Shown: positions 34,111 through 47,119, counted from the stretch's first letter. The stretch: DNA of 64,000 nucleotides from Phoronis australis (GCA_002633005.1 NMRA01000268.1:130585-194584), one strand, 5' to 3'. The notes: a model not told the origin generated them from the letters alone. Translations and numbers: made by a program.

Positions 34111-35008
34111 TTATCGCGAGGTAGCGCTTTCGTACATGTAGAGTGCGCGCGCTGTACGCTGTCGGCTGGGTCGAATTCAGTAACTTTATCGTAGCGAGAA
34201 AAATCTAGCCAAATTCACGTGTTCCTATTGAAAATCTGCGGCGGAATCTCACGATAGCTTGCTTTTCTACCTGGACATTAGCATATACTGAACTGCTCGC
34301 CTGGTCATTCATAGTTGGTGTGACTTTCATCCAGTTCCAAGGGCATGCACAGCTGTTCACGACGTAGGACGATAGTTCCTCCGATGTGTAGTCGCAAATA
34401 GGCATTTAGGACTCTAGAATAGCTCACTTGCGAGTTTCTAGTTAGTCAATGTGACGTCACAGGAAGAAGGGCAAAACCCGCCATATTGCTCTTGTTTTAC
34501 CCCAAGCCTTTGCTACACATGCTAAATCTTACACTAGAGTTCTTATGGTGCAGTTTTAGCTTAAAACGTTAACACAACTTAAGAGATAGTAGATGGATCG
34601 TGGAGTAACTGTGAATGGACGAAGAAAATGTGAACTTGTTATGTTGTGCGAAGCTGTGAACGGACTGAAATTGGACCTCAAACCGGTCTAGGCCTCACTT
34701 CAAAATACAGCAAACAAAATCAAATGAAACATGCACATGGAGTTATAATTAACACATACCCTGACTCTGGATACAATTTAGTCTACAAGTAACTTGAACA
34801 TATCCATGAAAACCTCGCGGTTCGCTCGAGTTTCTCTCCCCCAGGCGCCATTTTAAGGAAGTTACGTGAAATCACGCCTGTTGACGAACAAAAAGTCCTA
34901 GGGGCACAAATCTTACAAATTTCACTTGATATTTGCTCAGGCCATTTTGTAAGTGTCACGCGCCAAGTCACGCGCTTCGCTCAGTCTCGCCCTAGCCTTT
35001 GCCTCATC
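34111..35008. other. Intergenic, nothing firm
   Basis: Short frames on the minus strand have no motif. No exon or RNA gene is seen. Confidence 0.4.
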
Positions 35009-35613
35009 GCAGAATGGTGAATGTTGGCCAATTCCCCTTTTGTCCACTGACGTCACAAGCATACTGGCGGCCCCAGTGGAGGCCCTGAAAACTCATAACT
35101 AAACCGAGTTCATGAACCCGGTAGCATCCAGCCTAGCAACGGCCGAGCCAAGCTGGCGAACGGACTTGTATTTATTGTGGGACGTTGAGTATCGTTTTTT
35201 TTTCTAAAAACATAATGCATGGTATATAATAATGAATGGTATATAGTATCAAATAATTATGGTTGAAAGATTCCTTTTTAGTCGAGCGTAAACGAGGCTA
35301 TTTCGCGTGGGGATAAAACTTTGGCTTTGCCGTGTGTAACACAGAAGAACATTTGGATGGTGTTGCAGGATCGCGAGAATGAATATTCCAATTTTCTTAA
35401 TTTATTGGAACAATATTAATTTTCTGAGAGGTATGACATGCAACATTATTTCAAAAACACACTAAAACATAGCGACTCTGGAAAAATCATAAAAAACACT
35501 TTAACCACAGTCGCCAGCATGCTTGTTTACGAGTTCTCAGGGCCACTGGGGGCGCCAGTATGCTTGTGACGTCAGTGGACAAAAGGGGAATTGGCCAACA
35601 TTCACCATTCTGC
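35009..35613. mobile_element. MITE with about 85-bp terminal inverted repeats
   Basis: 35009-35093 (GCAGAATGGTGAATGTTGGC onward, through CACTGACGTCACAAGCATAC) is mirrored at 35531-35613, ending CAACATTCACCATTCTGC. There are small indels near the inner ends. The 440-bp interior is AT-rich and noncoding. Confidence 0.85.
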
Positions 35614-36641
35614 CATACCACCTGACTCAGTTGAAATACTTTGTGGTTATCGCGCGCGCGGTCAAAGCTCACTGTAACCACAAAGTGGGGTTGGAATTCT
35701 TCGCCAGAGTCACCTGAATTCCCGTAGCTATGAAGAAAGTAAGCACCCTTTTAGGTGATAATTTTAGGTGTAGATGGTATTTTTGACGAGGTGAAAACTT
35801 AATCAGTGAGCGGATTTCGCATTCCGCCCGTTTAAAATGCACGGGACGACTTTAGTACAGAACGCGATAGAACGTATTATAGTGCGAATCTGAATTTCAT
35901 TTGCCATAACAGCAATGCTTGTTTGGCATTTTTCGAACTTAACGGTTAAAAACTCGAAGTAAACACTAAACAGAATACAATCTGCTACCGTATTGGGCAA
36001 ATTGCCAAACGACAAGCTTTTGCTCCACTTCCCGTGACGTCACAGGTAAGTCTCACATAATCTCGCGTTATTGTTATAAACTCGCAAAAGGTCTATTGCG
36101 TTCTTAGCGTAGTTTGCTATTAGTAATTTCTTATTCTTATTTTATCCCTTCGTCCTACCCAGTCAGAGTTGTCAATTTTTACCGATAGGTGGTGCTAGTA
36201 GTACTTCCAGAAGTTTTCACCGCAACTTATGAACACCTAAACAAAAGTTTGGAAATTTGTTTACATTAATTTTGGTTTATTTAAATTATGTTGCATTCTA
36301 ATGGAAAGTTCAGCTATTCCCCTTTCCAACTATACCACATTTTGTCAATAACTTGAACTTTTGATTTGCTCAGTAGGCCTAACTTTGGTGCCAAAAAAGG
36401 CTTGGTCTCTTAAAAAGTGAAGTTCCAAATTTCCCTGTTTTTTTGCCAAGTAGTGTCACCATCTGTAATGTGCTGATTATTAACACCGGGGGTAAACACC
36501 AAATTTGTGAGACGCTGATTAATAGCATGGAACTCCTGCTGTTAGCAAGTTCAGTGTCAATCGCAATTATGCAAATTGTGTTCGGAGTGCCCAGTTTGCG
36601 GCTCTCTTCAAATGTGAAAATCTGGTGTTCTGGTTCCAAGT
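35614..36641. other. Intergenic, nothing firm
   Basis: Overlapping frames on both strands near 36380-36740 run into the Tc1 fragment. No independent gene evidence was found. Confidence 0.35.
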
Positions 36642-36642
36642 G

Positions 36643-36832
36643 GAATGGCCCGCATGCAGCTCACACTTATCCCTATCGAACACCTGTGGGACCAACTCGG
36701 ACGGGCTGTACGCGCGCGAGTGACCAACACAACCACTGTGACTGATTTTAGGCACTTACTGACTCAGGAGTGAAATGCCATCGCACAGCAACACGTCACC
36801 CGATACTGAGAGGACTATCACTGTTGTCTATC
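36643..36832 (+). pseudogene. Tc1/mariner transposase C-terminal fragment
   Basis: GAATGGCCCGCATGCAGC translates as EWPACS. After a frameshift the sequence continues LIPIEHLWDQLGRAVRARV, then LLTQE-stop-NAIAQQHV. This is the hallmark WPxxSPDLNPIEHLWDxLxRxV end of Tc1-like transposases, where the third catalytic Asp sits in SPDLN. That residue is lost here. A frameshift and stop make it dead. Confidence 0.85.
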
Positions 36833-37186
36833 AGTCAGACTGTCACTAGTCTACTGTCTGTCAGTCAGCTGTTCAATAGATAAAGTGTTTAAGTGTTGCT
36901 AAATTGTCATAATTTTTATTACCATGGAATCAGCACTGTAATTGTTATTGAAAAAGCTGAATGCTCGAACTTGAATACACATTTTGCTCCAACTGAATTT
37001 GTAGCATTCACTCTTTGGCAGCAAAGTTACTAAACACAATAAATATTTATTGAAAGAATGTGGTATCGTTGGAAAGGAGAACGACTGGGCTTTTCGTTGG
37101 TATGCAATGTGATATATTTTAACAAAACAATTATAAAAACACAAGCGAGTGAACACAACTTTAGAAACTCCTCTTTTAAGTGTTTA

Positions 37187-37890
37187 TATAGATTGTTACA
37201 TGACGAGTTCGTTATCCCCAGTAATTAGAGCCCGAGTGAAATTTGGATAATTTCCAAAATCCAACGAGGGCTCTAGATAAGGGAGATAACTACTGAGAAC
37301 ATGCAATAACCTATGCCACTCACTGAACGATAAACATTACAATGAATCGATCTGTTTTTCTCGACTTGCCTCGGCTTTGTAACTACTTTGTATGTCAGAG
37401 ACTCGGGGTCGGAAGTCGTGACATTTTAAGAAACGCCGTCATTCTTGTTAAACCAATGTTTTTATTCAAAACCAATTGAATTTTTTGACAAAAATATATA
37501 CTAATTGAATCTAGAAAATACGTTTTTTGCTTAAAAGCAAATAGGCCAGCTTGCTACTCATCTTATCATGCTAAGCTTCCACCATCGAAATAGCGTCTGC
37601 TAAAGTAGGTTACCACTGGTTACTGAGAATAATCTCCAAGTCAAAGATTCCCGACGATATGTTACCTACATTAAAACTGGAGAGTGAGAGAAAATGACAA
37701 CTAAATTTTACTGTATTAAATATGTCGTTTTTATTGAAATTGTACATCTTATTTTTCACAGCATTCGGTACAATGCGAATATTGCGCGTCCTCATTTAAG
37801 TATTCAATACACCTTATCGTTGGTAGCAGTTCCTAAATCATTCACTAGCAAGGCGCCACCTGTCATGCAAAGCAGTTTGAAATAGCGTAC
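37187..37890. mobile_element. TIR element family, copy B
   Basis: It starts ATTGTTACATGACGAGTTCG and contains the degenerate GAGCCCGAGTG fold-back block, then GCTAAAGTAGGTTACCACTG and a GTACAATGCGAATATTGCGC stretch shared with the other copies. The tRNA-like segment is not present. Confidence 0.7.
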
Positions 37891-38323
37891 ACGGAAGACG
37901 ACGCGTTATGGACTAAGTTAAATGTAATGGGTGTTCTGTGGCCTAAAACATTATTTCAAGATCGAGGGGTGCCATTTAGTGCAACCAAAATTGAAAAATT
38001 AGAGACAAGAAAATGCGAAGCGAGTGGATAACACAAGTTCGTTAGAATAATTTTGAACCGAATAGCCGGAGTTCCCTGTCTTGAAGATACCCGCTCAATA
38101 CCGGTACGACTGAAATCAAGAATATTTCCTTGGCTGCTTTCCGGTTTCCGACATGCCTTCTGCGAAAATGTACCTGATTTCCAAAATAATGTCACGCTTT
38201 TTATCTCCGCGACAACGGAGAGTTCTGTTGTGTAATTGGGAACGGCCCTAATGGGGGTGCACAGCGCGTATGCACTCACGTGCCACAGAGACTCGCACAT
38301 GGGCACCAGGCAATGCAGGTGTG

Positions 38324-38468
38324 CGTTCAGTAACGCTAGGACCTACAGTATGTTAGGACCTAGCTAAAATCTAGTTTTAGTCACGTGTTCTCACTTAAAA
38401 TACACGGACATATCTCACGTAATCTCGGGAAGTCTTGCTTTTTAGCGAGGTCCTAGCGTTACTGAACG
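38324..38468. mobile_element. MITE with CGTTCAGTAACGCTAGGACC termini, copy 2
   Basis: It is inverted relative to the copy at 10425-10564. The ends are CGTTCAGTAACGCTAGGACC and GGTCCTAGCGTTACTGAACG. Here the termini are nearly perfect inverted repeats. Confidence 0.85.
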
Positions 38469-41400
38469 GGAGGCAGATTTCTCTTAAAATTGCGAGTGAA
38501 CGGCGAAAACAGTGCTTCAAAAATAAATTGATGCCATCATAAGATCAGTGACTGAGTCCGTGGCTGCGGGTTGCTTGGACACAGAAATGTACAGATTATT
38601 GATGGTTTTAGTTTTTATCCCGCGGATGTCGGCTTCCCTGGTCAGTCAATGCCGGCCGCATGATCGCCGTTAGGAACAATTTGCAATTGTAATGGAATTA
38701 GATTTTAATTAAAATTGCAATTAACTGATTTTTTCCTTGATATCGAGGTCTTACTCATGGTGTAAATACTGGCCATGGGGTTCACTTCGTAAAAACGTGG
38801 TTGGCCTTGCAAATTACTGGATTAATTAGTGAAATCAATGGCAATTTCAACCAAAACTAGATGTTTATGATTTTTTAGAAATAGTGTAGAGAAATACTAA
38901 TACTTTGAATAAATTTTTCACGAAAATCTTTTCATTATTTCTTCAGATTAATCCGGCCAACTTGGCTTATTTTTGTCGTTAGACGTCGCATTGCAGCAAC
39001 CAGTGGAACTCAGCCAGTCTCAATTGCCTGTTCTTACGACTTCGATTTGAAATCACATCAAATTTGGCTGATAAACATTTCGACACCTGTCATACACGAA
39101 TGTTATACCTATAACTGTTTGATTCAATTGCACTTGTCACTATAATAAATAAATACTAATACTATACGCCAATAATTGGTTGAATATATTGATTGCACGA
39201 GTGCTACCACCGACACAGTTTTAGTGTTGCGTCTTGGAGATTGTCGAAATGGCTCCTCGTATTCCCGTTTAATGATGGTCGGGCTCACGCATTCGTGTTA
39301 CCAGAATGTATGCTATTAACGAATCTGGCGATGTCTTCCAGCATATAAGTAGTTGTTGTGTTGTGTACCTGCAACGATTGTAGGTTGGATTGACCAATAT
39401 TGCGGTTTGGATTGTTTAGGAAGGTCACGCTTCAACATTCCTACATAGACCCATAGATCTCCTCACTGTCGTCACCGATTGTGTGGTGGTTCGTTGGCTA
39501 TGCGAAAACTGTATGGGGTGCGTTCCGTAAGAGTATAAGGCACTAGCGAATAGACCTAATGTCTTAACTTGCTTCGATTGTAATTCATAGTGATATCTCC
39601 CGAAGACCGTTTTTCTCGCAAAAATATACCAGAGAACGCAGCTTGCGTTTCACTAAATGGACACTAAAACCATTGCCTTCGGTCAACTTTTGATTTTGAC
39701 CACTGACTGTTACAAAACCGTTGTCTCCTTGTTCCTTGCTATTATTAAACGGTAACTAGGCTCAAGGAGATCTGACAGGTCGTTACTACTTCTGAGCAGG
39801 CCTATTAGGTTATGTAGGACCATAGAATAATGTCCAATTGTGGCCAACTTCAGAACATCATATCGAATTCTCATGAAATTTTCAGGTGCTACGCTTTATG
39901 CAATGTAAGCGTGTTGAGAATTGTTTTTAAAATATTCCACTTTTCCATGAAGGGCTATCAAAACTATTTATGATTTTTGTGAAAAAAAATAGTTTCATTA
40001 AACGAAAACGAAACGATAATTTAGAAAACCGCAACAGCATTTTTGATAATTTATTATGCTATTTATTCTGTTGTTTTGCTATGCATGCGCTTGTCCTTTC
40101 TTTTTTACCAAAAAATATGGTCACGTGACCTAACAGTTGGCAGATTAGTACAAAGTCAAAAATCCTATTCTCAGAATTTCTGCTTTCACAAAATTCATGT
40201 ATATACTTTTGCCGAGTTAAATTCTCCAGTTTTGTAGATATTTGGCCAGATGTACAGTCTTGTGGTCAAGGTCCACATGACTTGAAGTTGTTTCTCACGG
40301 CGGGTTCAATTGCCAATGCCGCACGGCATTCTGGAGAATTTCAAATATTTTTTATAACGAATTTCAACTCAAATAATGACTAAAAAAGGCTTCGAAGGTG
40401 CAAATACGCCTGTGAAGAGAGTGAATGTTTTCAACATCAAACATAGTTCACAGCTACATTCAATATTTGAGTTATTCTGTCTTGCTACGATATTTTACCC
40501 CATCTAGCCACAAACGATGTTTCCCATTATCTTATTGGCTAACGATTAACGTGGAGTGAACCTGGAAAATTCTTTCAGCTATGAGTTGCAAATGCGGACG
40601 TCAAAGTTGATTCATAAATCCAATCGAATTCTTCACAAAGTGACGCTAAGGGCTTTCCGTGTTTACGATTACCTCCACGTGTGCGCATCGGTTCTGCTCC
40701 CCGATCATGAATATTTAAATAGTTGATAGTTCGAGGACAATTGAATTAAAACGTGCAAGTTTCCAACAGTTGCTGAACGTTTGTTAAGAGGTGGGCATCA
40801 AATGTCATATGTAAAGCTATTATGAACCTGAACAATTATCAAATTTACAATTACCCAAGATATTCAGTGTGAATTCAATTGGCGGAAAAAACATAGAAAT
40901 TGAGTGAAAGGAAACGCTTTAATTACTAAATAATTTACTACCTATAGCATGCTCTTTACAGGAAATCACTAATAAAACATGATATCTCGTCGGCATCATC
41001 TATAAACCATAACTTGGAGATACAGACGCGTAAACCATTCATTGTTCAATGCTGAAAATAAGCACTACCAACAATTAGAGACGAAACTTTGTTTTAGAAT
41101 TCATAATACCGGTCGTCAATGGCACTAAATGGAATCATAATCGTATGGGAAACTGAAAACTTTGGCTTCGTTCCTCTCTGCAGCATATGGTTTACTGTTA
41201 TAGCTTTACAAGAGACTTGGCCAATTACTGAAAGTAATTTTAATTTGAACGGTTAGGCGTGTTTCGTTAAAGATAGACAAAAGCATTGTAAATAATTAGT
41301 ATAAGAAATTCTGCTGAAGTACTAAAGTTTTTTTAAAAATCTATAGCATCGGCTCATACATATCTGAAAATTTGTTGGCTATAAAAGTATTGCTTGAAAA

Positions 41401-42540
41401 AGATGAAACGCCAAGTATTGTTTTTATTGTATATATGTACCACCTATAACTCAAAGTGTGGCAATGAATCTATGTTGGAAAATTTGTGTTTGACTGTGTC
41501 ATTAGCATTGAGTTTGAATGTAATACTGTTGCATACGTCGTTTTACAGAGGCAGTTGACTGCAATGCAAATCAGTACAGCTTCGCATTGCAAATAGATGG
41601 GCGGGTAACGACGAGGGTATAGGTCGCACAACGCGTGCAGCTAATAATGGGGTGTATAGATTACGTCATTGTGTCTCAGACCTTATTACCGTTTTTTACA
41701 ATTTTTCAGTAGGAAACAGGTACATTCAGACCATTAACCACATGAATTCAAGTTAAGTATCACTGTTCCCAATAGTACTAACCAAGATAGTACTAGCATT
41801 GACCCGGTAGAAAATGCAATAGGAAGAGGTTAAAACGGAAAGATATTCTTAGGAGAATAGAGCTCTACTGAAAGTGTAGCACAGCTTGCTTCCATGTAGG
41901 ATATGCTCAGTAATAATCAAGTGGACGAAGCTTTAAACCATTTTGTACAATGTGATCAAACACCATGCACCCTAAGCTAGCATGACGTATACAACACTTC
42001 GGAACTCCCGAAAAATGCAAAGCATTAGGTCGACCATGAATGTCATAAATGCAAACTTGAAAACATTTGCGAGGATACAGACGCTGCCCTTAGATTCAAA
42101 GTTTGTCTGTTTACAAAGAATAGAAGAAAGTTTACAAAACAGCCTAATGATTAAAACGAAACAATTCTGAACGAGCAAGCAACGTAAAAAGAAAATGACA
42201 GTAAGAAGTTTAAAAAAATGCTGACTGAAACCCGGTGCATTTCAAAGTGTATACTCAGATACGAGTAAAACAAAAATAATAGTATTTAGAAATAGTGGTT
42301 ATCTTTGGCGATATACGAAAATAGTTTTTTAAATGGTAGCTAGGCAGGGGTAACACCAAATTACAGTTACTTATGTACTCACTTTACGGTCAAAGTTATA
42401 TGGACAACAGCTCCAAAGAAAGTGGCAGGGAAAGCTTGCAAAACATCATTTGTGTAAAGGAGGCATATGAGAACTTTTCACTTTTGCCATATGTACTTTG
42501 GTTGAAACTGCTAAAATATTACCAATTTTCATGTCAGTGC
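38469..42540. other. Large intergenic desert
   Basis: About 4 kb without any frame showing coding features, splice pairs, RNA genes or repeats matching elsewhere in the window. The overlapping frames at 41972-42178 on both strands are uninformative. Confidence 0.45.
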
Positions 42541-43210
42541 TCGATTTGGCGACCAGTGCGACCTCAAATTTTGTTTCGCGACCTAGGAAAAATCCAAAGT
42601 CTCCATGAAGTCGTCAGTGCAAGTATCAAAGTCAGACAATATTGACAGGAATTTTTCCGAAATTTGTTTCTTTCAAACTATAAATTTGTAATGATTTTAT
42701 TAGATATAACAGGTTTATTTCGAGAAATCAGTCCTTAAATTACAGCAGGAAATAAAGAGCTAAAAGTGGTAAATTTTCGGCAAAAATCTGGCAAGATTGA
42801 TGAAATAGGCGCCTCCAGTTTATGCGATAGTCTACGTTCTGTCGTCGTTGGCAGGAGGGACTGAGTTAAAGGTTGAATGGTACTTATGGTTTACGGGGAG
42901 AAATTGAATCGATGTGCGGGTATGCGGCGGAACTTTTTGAGAACGGAGCCGGCACAACCCTTTTTTTTCGATTCCGACGCCACCTTTAGCGACCTCAGAT
43001 TTCGTTTGGCGACCTGGACTGGGTTGCATAAAACTTCACAGTTATCCGCTGGATAAGTTTGATTTTTAGATGACGTCAGGTGCATTGTTCAACAATGACA
43101 ACGTGGCGCGTGATAACGTGACGTCATTGTTGTTATACAGCGTATAACTATTATGCAACTGGGCTCTGGTGCTTTCGTTTTGGCGACCTCACATTTTGTT
43201 TGGCGACCCA
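42541..43210. repeat. Cluster of TGGCGACC-containing short repeats
   Basis: GATTTGGCGACCAGTGCGAC near 42543, TTAGCGACCTCAGATTTCGT near 42987 and TTTTGGCGACCTCACATTTT near 43180 are three versions of one phrase, each followed by TTTGTTTGGCGACC or a close variant. A MITE lies between the second and third. Confidence 0.6.
43014..43169. mobile_element. MITE, GGTTGCATAAAA family, copy 2
   Basis: The left end is CTGGACTGGGTTGCATAAAA and the right end is TTATGCAACTGGGCTCTGG. The interior contains CAACAATGACAACGTGGCGC and GTGACGTCATTG, as in copy 1. Confidence 0.7.
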
Positions 43211-43589
43211 AATTTCGAAATAAGTGTGAGCATATTGTGAGAAACATTGGAATAGGAAACTGCTGGAGCAGACCAGTCTCGATTACCAATTGTTAAAAAA
43301 AAAAGATCTAGCAATTGAATATTATGTACCTCCTGTTGAAAACTTTGTTCAGTTATCGAGCGTGAACATATTGAGATGTATGTGAACAATCCAGTTTAAT
43401 GTCAAAAGAAGGTAAAAAACGGGTATTGTATGTTCACAAAGGGTGTGCATTTGCTTTGACTTGTTCTTGAAAATGAACTCCATGTTTTGCTAGTGTGCCC
43501 TGTATATAACGATCCTTGCACACTACAGGTTGCTTTTCTTATCCGATCAAAATGAGCTTTACTCTCATAAATGTCTCGAATCCTATTGT

Positions 43590-43930
43590 GTTTGATTGAA
43601 ATCGGACGCAATATGGAGCTGTGGCGGCCATTTTTCACCTTTTTGGTTTGCAAAGACAGAGCTTTAATGTTTTTAAAAGGATTTTTCTGGTTTTATTGGA
43701 GGATCATTTCAAGAGATATTGGAAATTTGTCGTCCACTTTTCTGTACCTACCGTTTCCGATCGTTTGGGCGAATCGTCTGAAGTTTCATACGTGGATAGA
43801 TCTCTTCAAGGTCTATTTGCGGTGTGTAATCTGGTTTTCGTTACGACTTACCGTTCTCAAGTTATTCGGGATTTTTTGATCAGATGAGTGTCCTTTATTC
43901 ACTGAGTCTCAATACGCTTTTGTTGTATAA
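43590..43930 (+). repeat. GAAATCGGACGCAA repeat family, copy 4
   Basis: TGAAATCGGACGCAATATGG is followed by AGCTGTGGCGGCCATTTTTC and CGTTACGACTTACCGTTCTC, in the same order as at 33.4 kb. Confidence 0.7.
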
Positions 43931-44677
43931 CGTTGGTGTCGGGGTTTCACCGTCGAACTCAATTCAAAAATTTTCATTGGATTTAGCTCTTCAGAGCGCT
44001 TTCCGTTTAGTATTATTCAATTTCTCGACCCACTCAAAGCGCTTTCTGTTGTTTACTTATAATCCGGCTTTAGACTTTATTTGCACGATTAAGCGCTTAT
44101 TTTTGTACGGATTAGCTTAGACTTTCTTTATATTTTTTACCACAAAGCTATTGATTTTGATGAGAATTAGGTGAATGACGGTTCAGTTGGCATTTGCTTC
44201 CAAATGACGAGTCCGGCTGGTTCCCGATTGACAAGAGGATGTAATTAGTTTTACCTCTTTTGGCAGGGAACCAAAACTGTTGAGGCTTTCTAACGCAAAT
44301 ATCACTAAAATATTATCTATTAAACAAGCGCAGGTCTTTACTAAACTGTGTATTTCTGTGCAGAATTTCCTAGATTAAACATGCAGTGGCTGTAAATATT
44401 CTTAATTTGTCGTTCTTCGGACATTGCTGTTAGATAGCTGCAGATTGCAGTGTAGAAGTTGAAATTGTGAGCACGAAACCTGGCGTAGGCAATAATTTTT
44501 TAGTGATTATTTAACTGAAATAAAATCATGTTCAAACTGCTTGACAATGATTCCTTTAACGGTGATTATTTTTGAAAATTTGCTTAATTTAGTGGAATTT
44601 CGTGGACATATCAATGCAAATTTAAATGAATTACGAACATCGTTGTGTTATTTCAGTATCAAACATCGTTAATGTGG

Positions 44678-44881
44678 TCATCCCCAATCAACATCATCAG
44701 TGTTGACTGTGATGTTGTCGACGTTGTTTGCGTACGGCGAAAGTGTTTTGGTTTGCAACAGCATTGCATTTTGCATTGGTGTCATCAGATTTTCGTTGTC
44801 GAACGGTACCGGCTGCGGTGTCATCGGAGGTTTGTAATGGGGCACAGGACACTTCTCGATGGATTTTGCCTTGCAAATCAT
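44678..44881 (-). CDS. Uncertain Asn/Pro-rich open frame
   Basis: ATG at 44881 opens a 67-codon frame reading KCPVPHYKPPMTPQPVPFDN and ending NITVNTDDVDWG. A second minus-strand frame overlaps it (DDTAAGTVRQRKSDDTNAKC). I do not recognise it and see no splice sites. It belongs with the similar minus-strand frames at 45730 and 46349. Confidence 0.22.
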   Translation of the reverse strand: MICKAKSIEKCPVPHYKPPMTPQPVPFDNENLMTPMQNAMLLQTKTLSPYANNVDNITVNTDDVDWG

Positions 44882-45729
44882 GCATCAATATGATTCTAGA
44901 TTGTTTGAGGGCTACTTGAAATTGCAGCCACAATTGCAACAGGGGGCCCCATCTTGAAGAAAAGTGCATCTACAGACGAACAAGTGGCCTTTTCTCGTTC
45001 CCAACATGTTCACAAACACAAAACAATATTCATATTAACCGTACAGTGCCACTTATAGGTGTCAAATTTGCTCTGGCCTCGTCAGCGTTGATAGTCGTTG
45101 CATCTACTAGATACGCCAACGTTGCTGACATCTTCATGAGATGTGAGTTGCAGTGCTCACATCATGCTGTCAGGATCCGAGGGCGACATATCGATGAGCG
45201 GCAGATATACAGGTTTGGTGTTGGTGGACTGACCTTGTTGACTACTATGGGCCGTGCTGTAACCATTGAACTCTGGGCATGTTTTATGGACAATTAAATA
45301 TTCCAAAAAGCTGTGTCGTTCTGGTCTGCTCTTTTCCTTGACAAAATTGTATGGGCAAGAACGTTTACTAACAGCTTTAACTTTTTATTTAACTATTTTT
45401 AACCCAATTTAGGTCCAATTTTGGTTATATTTGGCCATTTGTGGCCGTTATCTTGATTTCTAGGCATTATACAGTGTTGACGAGGGTGGCAGTGAATTGT
45501 GGATACCGGAAAACATGTGAGAGGACATGTTATGCATGTCTGAGTCTCATCTATAGCGACGATATGAGCTAAAGTAGATTTCGCCAATTCTATGGCGGCC
45601 ATCTTGGATTAAATCCCTTGGACAAAATTGCACAAGGCTGACACTATGTCACCCGTCAGTTTCTGAAAGTATATAAGTATTAGACATAGATAATAAACAA
45701 TAAAACAAACTTGATACGCCAAGTTCATG

Positions 45730-45981
45730 TCAAGCCAATATATGCCGTTTGTCTGTCGGTGTATCATTCACAGTTTCGGCTACGATTCTGTCATCAATAT
45801 CGTGGTCTCTTCTGTCAATGGCGACTCGCCGATAGTCGTTAATGTCGTCTTCAGAAAAAGCGGTGTCGTTTTGATGGAAACAACGTCGTGCTCTATTTTT
45901 GGCGGTTGCTAAAGAGTCGCAGTCACAGCCATTGCTCGGTGTCGTTGCCAGGGCTATCTGGATTACGTTGTCAGTATTTCG
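45730..45981 (-). CDS. Uncertain Asp-rich open frame (no ATG)
   Basis: There are 83 sense codons between stops, including NDTAFSEDDINDYRRVAIDR and DHDIDDRIVAETVNDTPTDK. The composition looks protein-like but no start codon or clear splice sites are present. It might be an exon of a minus-strand gene or the decayed coding part of a transposon. Confidence 0.25.
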   Translation of the reverse strand, partial: RNTDNVIQIALATTPSNGCDCDSLATAKNRARRCFHQNDTAFSEDDINDYRRVAIDRRDHDIDDRIVAETVNDTPTDKRHILA

Positions 45982-46348
45982 TTACAAATTGTGCATAATT
46001 ACCATAAGTACTTGAAGGATAATGCATATATACTCTTTGCGATCATCAATGCATGTGTCCGTATGAAGTGATGCGCGCGCTTTCGAAGAAAATTCAGTTG
46101 ACGTTCTTTCTAAAAATTAATTGAAAGTGATAATTTATCCAACAAATCGGCCTCATAAACCCATTTTTGCTATTCATCCGATAAATTTTCATCGACCTCA
46201 TTAGTCAATGTATGTCACCATATCCAATCGCTACAAAGTCCGTTGATTTCAAATAAACGCAGTACGGATTACACATTTGCAATTTTGCCCTTACGGACAC
46301 ATGGAAATGTCCGCTCTTTTATTTAAGTGGCCCAGAGATTAAAAGGCA

Positions 46349-46498
46349 TCATAAACACTCATCATGCGTGACTTTATCGTGATCTGCAGTTTTGTCGTAG
46401 TTGTTGACCCAATGTCCAGGCACAGAGTTGCTTACAGCATCATCGGTGTTGTTGTCAGCGGCAGCGTCATCACCGATGTCTTTGTCGTGGTCGAGATA
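46349..46498 (-). CDS. Uncertain Asp/Asn-rich open frame
   Basis: 49 sense codons between stops read DHDKDIGDDAAADNNTDDAV and end HDKVTHDECL. It shares the Asp/Asn-rich character of the frames at 44.7 and 45.8 kb. No splice signals are convincing. Confidence 0.2.
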   Translation of the reverse strand, partial: YLDHDKDIGDDAAADNNTDDAVSNSVPGHWVNNYDKTADHDKVTHDECL

Positions 46499-47119
46499 TC
46501 AGTATTCTTGTTTTCATTGTCAACCTCAATTTTAATTTCTCCACGTGTTGCTCTTCAGACAGCTTTCGTTTCTTATTTCCTCGAAAACACTATGAACATC
46601 CAAATAACACAATAAAAGCAACTGTGTTACTTTTTGTGTACAACCCAAACCAATAAAATTTTAGTTATTCTAAATCCATAAAAAGACATTTACTAACGCC
46701 GACATAAGAAAATTAGTGACCAAGGAAATATAATTTACGCCGGTGAAACATAAAACTGACATCGCACAACGAAAATTAAATTGTTTTCAAAAGAAGTGTC
46801 TTTTCAATAACCCGTGGGAATTTCAAATTTTGTCAAAAAAGGTGACTTTGTTTAGGCGGCAGTAACTGAAAATTTATTGGTAGTAGGCAAAAATCAAAAT
46901 AAAAAGCATGATTTTTTTAAATTTAACAAATCAAAACTGTGTCGAGCTCCCGGTTGATACCGTTCATAATTCTGTCCTTTATCCAGAACAATAATATTAG
47001 AAGCCTTGCATGGTCGTAAATACAAAGCTCCCTTTACTTTAAATAATGTGAATACATAACGAAAACACAAATGCGGTCCAAACCTCCACTCAAACTTTGC
47101 CACTTGTTATTTCCTTCAG

